A stretch of DNA of 6,989 bases from CAZLLV01 sp964560325 (GTDB lineage Bacteria; Acidobacteriota; Thermoanaerobaculia; Multivoradales; DATKCC01): the NCBI GenBank assembly GCA_964560325.1, contig CAZLLV010000104.1, positions 1-6,989 of the forward strand. The letters run 5' to 3'. Positions 1 through 5,400 of the stretch are shown here, one piece after another. The position numbers and the translations under genes are program-made. The notes under the pieces are model-generated. The model was not told the DNA's origin. It saw nothing but the letters and a program-made list of their open reading frames with translations, and made no database searches. Positions within the stretch are counted from its first letter, which is position 1, and each line of letters begins with the position of its first letter.

Positions 1-1229
1 ACGGCAACGTCTTCTACCTGTCCACCAACGCCATGGGGTCCAACGTCACCGCCGCCTACCGCTGCTACAAGCGCGGCGCGGCGTTCGCCAACCCTTGCTA
101 CACGCAGATCCACCCCACGTGCATCCCGGCGAGCGACGACTTCCAGTCGAAGCTCACGCTCATGAGCGAGTCGCTCCGCAACGACGGGCGGATCTGGGTG
201 CCGACGGAGTTCGGCGACGAGCGCCCGGCGGCGGAGATCCCCGACGACGAGCGCGACTACTACCTCGAGCGCCGCTACCCCACGTTCGGCAACCTCGTGC
301 CTCGCGACGTCGCCTCGCGCGCGGCCAAGCGTGAGGTGGACGCCGGGCGCGGCATCGGGCCGCGCAAGAACGGCGTGTACCTCGACTTCCGCGACGCGAT
401 CGGGCGCTTCGGCCACGACGTGATCGAGGAGCGCTACGGGAACCTGATGGAGATGTACGAGCGCATCACGGGTGAAGACCCGTACGCGATGCCGATGCGC
501 ATCTACCCCGCCGTCCACTACGTGATGGGTGGCTCGTGGGTGGATTACAACCTCATGTCCAACGTGCCCGGCCTGTACGTGCTCGGCGAGGCGAACTTCT
601 CCGACCACGGCGCCAACCGCCTCGGCGCCTCCGCCCTCATGCAAGGCCTCGCCGACGGCTACTTCGTCGTGCCGGCCACGGTCGGCAACTACCTCGCGCC
701 GCGCCGGACCGAGAAGGTCGGCACCGACCACCCGGCGTTCGACCGGGTCGAGGCCGAGGTCGAGGAGCGGGTCGCGAGGCTGCTCACGATCCAGGGGGAG
801 CGCACCGTCGACTCGATCCACCGCGAGCTCGGCCGCATCATGTGGGAGAAGTGCGGCATGGCCCGCACCGCCGCGGGCCTGACCGAGGCGCTCGCGGAGA
901 TCCCGCGGCTGCGCGAGGAGTTCTGGTCGAACGTGCGGGTGCTGGGCGAGAACGAGCAGATCAACGAGAGCCTGGAGAAGGCCGGCCGCGTGGCCGACTT
1001 CCTCGAGCTCGCCGAGCTGATGTGCCGCGACGCCCTCCACCGCGAGGAGTCGGCCGGCGGCCACTTCCGCGAGGAGTACCAGACCGAGGAGGGCGAGGCG
1101 CTGCGGCGCGACGACGAGTTCTCCTACGTCGCCGCCTGGGAGTTCACCGGCACCGGCCAGGAGCCCCGCCTGCACGAGGAGTCGCTCGAGTTCGAGCACG
1201 TACGCCCGAGCCAAAGGAGCTACAAGTAA
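1..1229 (+). CDS. sdhA: Succinate dehydrogenase / fumarate reductase flavoprotein subunit (3' part)
   Basis: This subunit oxidises succinate to fumarate (or the reverse) with covalently bound FAD and passes electrons to SdhB at the membrane. The reading frame is already open at base 3 and ends with TAA at 1227-1229. About 408 residues are visible, so roughly the first third of a typical 600-650 residue protein, including the FAD-binding GxGxxG region, is missing. The four active-site residues known from E. coli FrdA and Wolinella FrdA have clear counterparts: His in HPTCIP (codon 111-113), Arg in LVPRD (303-305), His in HYVMGG (516-518) and Arg in GANRLG (618-620). The signatures ESLRNDGRIWVP and the C-terminal end VRPSQRSYK belong to the class with one di-heme cytochrome b subunit, whose usual gene order is C-A-B. 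It overlaps sdhB by one base. Direction of the reaction in the cell cannot be told from sequence. The family call is secure; only the 5' end is absent. Confidence 0.97.
   Translation, partial: GNVFYLSTNAMGSNVTAAYRCYKRGAAFANPCYTQIHPTCIPASDDFQSKLTLMSESLRNDGRIWVPTEFGDERPAAEIPDDERDYYLERRYPTFGNLVPRDVASRAAKREVDAGRGIGPRKNGVYLDFRDAIGRFGHDVIEERYGNLMEMYERITGEDPYAMPMRIYPAVHYVMGGSWVDYNLMSNVPGLYVLGEANFSDHGANRLGASALMQGLADGYFVVPATVGNYLAPRRTEKVGTDHPAFDRVEAEVEERVARLLTIQGERTVDSIHRELGRIMWEKCGMARTAAGLTEALAEIPRLREEFWSNVRVLGENEQINESLEKAGRVADFLELAELMCRDALHREESAGGHFREEYQTEEGEALRRDDEFSYVAAWEFTGTGQEPRLHEESLEFEHVRPSQRSYK
1213..1219 (+). promoter_or_regulatory. Ribosome binding site of sdhB
   Basis: AAAGGAG lies inside the last codons of sdhA, nine bases before the ATG at 1229-1231. 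It is a near-perfect Shine-Dalgarno sequence. It decides the sdhB start, because the same frame is open far upstream (to about 536) only as a shadow of sdhA. Confidence 0.85.
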
Positions 1230-1990
1230 TGGATCTCACCCTCCACGTCTGGCGCCAGCCGGGCCCCCACGCGCCCGGGAAGATGGTCCGCTACGAGGCC
1301 ACCGGGATCAGCCCCGACATGTCGTTCCTCGAGATGCTCGACGTCGTCAACGAGGGGCTGATCGCGAAGGGCGAGAATCCGATCGAGTTCGGCCACGACT
1401 GCCGCGAGGGGATCTGCGGCTCGTGCGGCATGATGATCAACGGCGAGGCGCACGGCCCGTGGAAGCTGACCGCCACCTGCCAGCTCCACATGCGCGCCTT
1501 CGAGGACGGCGACACGATCTACATCGAGCCGTGGCGCGCGGACGCCTTCCCGGTGCTCCAGGACCTAGTGGTCGACCGCTCCGCCTTCGACCGCATCATC
1601 GCCTCCGGCGGCTACGTGTCGGTCAACACCGGCGAGGCGCCGGACGCGAACGCCATCCCGGTGCCGAAGGAGAGCGCCGACGCCGCCTTCGACGCGGCCA
1701 CCTGCATCGCCTGCGGCGCCTGCGTGGCGCAGTGTCCGAACGGCGCCGCGCAGCTCTTCACGTCCTCCAAGGTCGCCCACCTCGGCCTCCTGCCGCAGGG
1801 GCAGCCGGAGCGCTACTCGCGGGTCACGGCGATGGTGGAGCAGATGGAGGCGGAAGGCTTCGGCGCCTGCTCGAACTTCCGGGAGTGCGAGGCGGTCTGC
1901 CCGAAGGGCATCTCGATCCACTGGATCGCCCGCATGAACCAGGATTACCTCCGAGCCCGTTTCCGCGGCGAGAAGCGTCCCAAGGAGTGA
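1229..1990 (+). CDS. sdhB: Succinate dehydrogenase / fumarate reductase iron-sulfur subunit
   Basis: SdhB carries electrons between the FAD of SdhA and the quinone site in the membrane anchor through three iron-sulfur clusters. The 253-residue protein is of normal length and complete. The N-terminal ferredoxin-like domain (about 1-105) holds the [2Fe-2S] ligands Cys58, Cys63, Cys66 and Cys84 (CREGICGSC, then TATCQLH). The C-terminal helical domain has CIACGACVAQCP (Cys159, 162, 165, 169) and CSNFRECEAVCP (Cys214, 220, 224), which together supply the [4Fe-4S] and [3Fe-4S] ligands; no ligand is missing. The start ATG overlaps the sdhA stop (TAATG) and has a strong Shine-Dalgarno nine bases upstream, so the two subunits are translationally coupled. 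It is the last gene of its operon: the next gene, on the opposite strand, ends three bases after its stop codon. Nothing in it looks damaged or foreign. Confidence 0.98.
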   Translation: MDLTLHVWRQPGPHAPGKMVRYEATGISPDMSFLEMLDVVNEGLIAKGENPIEFGHDCREGICGSCGMMINGEAHGPWKLTATCQLHMRAFEDGDTIYIEPWRADAFPVLQDLVVDRSAFDRIIASGGYVSVNTGEAPDANAIPVPKESADAAFDAATCIACGACVAQCPNGAAQLFTSSKVAHLGLLPQGQPERYSRVTAMVEQMEAEGFGACSNFRECEAVCPKGISIHWIARMNQDYLRARFRGEKRPKE

Positions 1991-2009
1991 CGCTCAAGCA
2001 CCGCCGCGG
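1963..2009. terminator. Nested inverted repeat at the convergent junction, candidate two-way terminator
   Basis: An outer 8-bp stem pairs CCGCGGCG (1963-1970) with CGCCGCGG (2002-2009). Inside it, an inner 6-bp stem pairs AGCGTC (1974-1979) with GACGCT (1989-1994) around a 9-base loop. The structure covers both stop codons and the three bases between them. It is the only candidate stop signal between the convergent operons. There is no clear U-run on either side, so an intrinsic terminator is not proven; in such GC-rich DNA an 8-bp repeat at this distance could also be chance. Confidence 0.3.
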
Positions 2010-2455
2010 TAGGGGCCGAGGGCGTCGACCATCTCCTCCGGCAGCGGGCAGGGCTCGAGCGCTCCGGCGGTGCGGCGCATCGCCGCCACCTGGTGCGTCC
2101 CCCGCGCGCAGAGCGTCTCGCTGCCGTCCGGGTTCACCCGGAAGTACTCGAAGCGGAGCGTGAGCCGGTTGCGGGCGAGGTCGTCGAAGTACATCGCGAT
2201 CCGCACTTCGTCGAACGCCTCCAGCTCGGCCAGATAGTCGCAGGAGCAGTGGAGCGTGACGAGGGCGAGGTCGCCGGCGAGCTCGCGCAGCACGCCGGGA
2301 CAGGAGTCGCGCAGGAACATCTCGCGGCACCGGCCCTGCCAGCGGACGTGGTTGGCGTAGTAGACGTTGCCCACCAGGTTCGTCTCCTCGAACGAGACGG
2401 TGTGGCGCATCTCGTACGCCCGGCGGGACGCGGCCGGGGTCACGGCCGGCATCAC
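1994..2455 (-). CDS. E10: Enediyne-type hotdog thioesterase (CalE7/SgcE10/DynE7 family)
   Basis: Family members hydrolyse the polyene chain from the ACP of the enediyne polyketide synthase, releasing a linear polyene or keto-polyene. The protein is 153 residues, one hotdog domain, with no signal peptide or membrane segment. The N-terminal block has the family signature: SFEETNLVGNVYY (residues 21-33) followed by RWQGRCREMFL (38-48). Asn26 and Arg44 sit 18 residues apart, the spacing of the Asn/Arg pair proposed as catalytic in CalE7, an enzyme that lacks the acidic base of ordinary hotdog thioesterases. The gene lies directly downstream of the synthase: GTG at 2455-2453 overlaps its TGA by four bases (GTGA). 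ATG at 2452-2450 is an equally possible start, and no Shine-Dalgarno is visible, so translation is probably coupled to the synthase. A later ATG (2410-2408) would leave little sequence before the conserved block. The stop at 1996-1994 is three bases from that of sdhB. An ordinary 4-hydroxybenzoyl-CoA-type thioesterase is the alternative, but motif and context argue against it. Confidence 0.94.
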   Translation of the reverse strand: MMPAVTPAASRRAYEMRHTVSFEETNLVGNVYYANHVRWQGRCREMFLRDSCPGVLRELAGDLALVTLHCSCDYLAELEAFDEVRIAMYFDDLARNRLTLRFEYFRVNPDGSETLCARGTHQVAAMRRTAGALEPCPLPEEMVDALGPYRGGA

Positions 2456-5400
2456 GAGGGGGGCCCGGTCAGGAACGCGAAGGCGAGCGGCGCCGCGGCC
2501 CCCCGCGGCCGGGCGACCAGGCTGAGGGCGGCGAAGCGGCCGGACCGGAGCACCACCCAGCCGTCCTCCGACCGGCGCTCCAGAACCAGCGGGGCGCCCG
2601 GCGGGAAGCCGGCCTTCTTGAGCGCTTCGGCCGCCGTCCAGATCCGGGTGGCCGCGGTGTCCGCGTCCTCCCCGGTGCTGCGGGCGACGAGCTTGGCGAG
2701 GGCGGTGCCCTCCGCCCCCAGGAGGCCGAGCCAGGTCGCGGGTGCGCGCGCCACCACCGGCTCGGCGTCGCAGCCCACGGGTCCGGGGCCGGCGACCGCC
2801 AGCACCAGGCCCTCGGCGTGGGCCGCCGACAGCGACCGGCCGTCGCCCGCCGCGCCGGCCAGCTCCGGCCGCCCGTCCGGACGTCGGACCACCCGCGCCG
2901 GTTCCGCGCCGCTTGGTCCGTCGCTGTTCCGCGCGACGGCGAGGAGCGCCCGGTCACTCCCCCCGCGCACCCTGGGCGTATCCGCCGGAGCGGGAGTCAC
3001 GCCGACCGTGAGTGCCGCCCCGGCCACCAGCTCCGCGATCCGCCGCTCGAAGTAAGGCGCGAGGAGCGGCAGCGGCCACTCGCCCGGCGTCGGCCGGTCG
3101 TCCACGGCCCGCAGCGCCAGTCCCTCCCAGCGCTCCACGACGCGGCCGGCCGCGTCCCGCATCACCAGGTCGAAGACGAAGCTCCGGCCGTCCCTCGAGC
3201 GCTCCCGCGCCTCCACGGTGTGGACCGCGGCGGGATCGAGCCGTCCGGCGACCACGCGCTCGACCCCCGTCGGGAGCACGGTGGAATGCGGCACGCAGGC
3301 CTGGACGGCGTGGATCGCGGCGTCGCGGGCGCCCGGGTCGCCGAGGAGGAGCGCTCCGGGGAGGTAGCGGACGAACCAGGGGACGGCGCCGTCGGACGAG
3401 ATCTCGGCGGCGCACTCGGTGGCGCTCAGGTACCGGTAGGCTTGGAGCCGGCGGAAGCGCCCGCGGTGGAAGAGGAGCGATCCGTACAGCTCGCTCTCCG
3501 GATCGAGGGCCAGGAGCGGACCGTCGGCGTGGTCCGGCTCGGCGCCCTGGGCGAGGGTGTCCGATGCCACGAGGCAGCGGGCGCGGAAGTGATCGATCCC
3601 GAACCCGGTCTCCGACGAGCGAACGACCACCTCGACGCCCCCTCCTTCGTGCTCCGGCCGCGCCAGGGCTGCGATCCGCAGCGTCACCGAGCCGCCGGAG
3701 CTCACGGTCACCGGGCGGTCGAACCGCACGTCGCGCAGCTCGAGCGGACCGGCCGCCCCGGTCAGCGCCGTCGCCGCCTGGGCCATCGCCTCCAGGCCGA
3801 GGACCGCCGGGAAGAGGCGCTCGCCGTCGTAGACGTGGTCGGCGAGGTACGGATCGCTCTCGGCGGTGAGCTTCGCGTCGATCACCAGCTCCACGCCGGG
3901 CACGTGGACGCGCGGCCGCTCGAGGAAACGCAGGAACGGGAGCTCGCGCCGGTCGAGATCGACGGTCGGAGGATCTCCGAAGCGCCCGGTGACGACGATC
4001 GAGACCGGCGTCGCGGGGCGGGACAGGAGCTCGCGGAGGACGGCGATCGCCCGCTCGGGGGCGATCGGCGCGATCCCCTGGCGGATCAGCGACTCGACCT
4101 TGCCCAGCCGCTCGCCCATGCCGACGCCCGACCAGACCGACCACGCGGCGTTCAGGCACCGGCAGCGGGGATGCCGCTCGGCGAAGCGCTCGACCTCGCG
4201 GGCCAGGAGCTCGTTGGCGAGCGCGTAGTCGGCCTCCCCGGCCAGCCCGGTCTCGGCGATGATCGAGCCGAAGGCGAGCAGGAGGCGGAGGCGGCGGGGG
4301 TCGACGGCGGCGAGGAGGTTGCGGAGGCCATCGAGCTTGGGCGCCAGGGTCGACGCCAGCTCCCTCTCGTCGAGCGCCGGGATCAGGCGCGGCCGGTTGA
4401 CGCCGGCGCCGTGGAGGAGGCCGGTCGCCGGGCCCAGCTCGCCCTCCAGCTCGGCGACGGCGCGGGCGAGGCCGGCGGCGTCGGTGACGTCCGCGGAGCG
4501 GTAGGCGTGGCGGACCCCGGCCGCGGCCAGGCGCTGGAGGTTGGTGGCGAGCTCCGGGCTCTCTTCGGGGCGCGACCGGCCGACCAGCGCCAGCGCCGCG
4601 CCGGTCTCGCGCGCCAGGGCGAGGCCGCACTCGGCGGCGATCCCCCGCCCGCCGCCGGAGACCAGCAGCACGTCGTCGCGCCCCGGCACCGGGAGCGGGG
4701 CGGGGGAGCCCTCCGGCTCGGGGAGCGGCCGCAGCACCGGGACGGTGCGTCTTCCCCCAGAGTCGTGGCGAGACTCCCGCCACGCGCTGCCGGCCGCGAG
4801 GGCCGCGGCGAGCTCTCCTCGGACGGAGGCCGCCTCCCGGTCGGCCGGCGACGGTGCGGCCGGCAGGCCGACGACCACGCTCACCCCCGAGCTACGCTCC
4901 AGGTGGAGGGTCCGCGCGAACCCGGAGCCCCAGCCGCGGTGGACCAGGACGAAGGGCGCGTCGCGGTCGCCGACCGCCGCGTGGCCGGCCCGCAGGAGGA
5001 GGCCGAGGGCCGCGGGGTCGGGTTCGGCGGGCAGGCAGGCGACGATCGCACGCCCATGCGCCGCCGCCCCCTGGAGGGGATCGAGAGCCTCCGCCAGGGG
5101 GTCGCCCTCCGGCGCGAACAGGGTGAGCGCGGGCGGGGCGAGCTCTTCCGGGAGCGCGCCGAGGGAGCGCTCGACCCACTCGACGGCGAACGGACGGACC
5201 CAGCTTTCGACGCCCGGAGGGAACGCCTCGTCCTCGGCGCCGCCGCCCAAGCGGACCAGCTCTTCGAGCGCCGCGGCCACCTCTTGGACCGACCCGTCGG
5301 CGTAGTCGGTCAGGGCAACGGGCGCGGAGGCTCCCAGCTCGCGGGCGGCCTCGGCCACCAGCTGCCCGACGGCGATCGAGTTGAGGTGGAGGTCGGAGAG

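Noticed and set aside
536..1228. Long upstream extension of the sdhB reading frame
   Set aside because: The extension is Arg/Pro-rich and overlaps sdhA in another frame. SdhB homology begins at the ATG at 1229, which has a strong Shine-Dalgarno.
1..1990. L-aspartate oxidase or soluble fumarate reductase as the identity of the flavoprotein
   Set aside because: Adjacent sdhB with all three cluster motifs and the class-specific C-terminus (SQRSYK) show the membrane succinate dehydrogenase/fumarate reductase complex.
2093..3055. 320-codon plus-strand open frame antisense to the thioesterase and synthase
   Set aside because: Composition is that of a GC-rich antisense shadow, with no recognisable motif; both genes beneath it have secure homology.
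2954..4783. 609-codon minus-strand open frame within the KR-DH region
   Set aside because: Almost entirely Arg/Pro/Gly/Ala, with no motif; the KR and DH motifs lie in the other frame.
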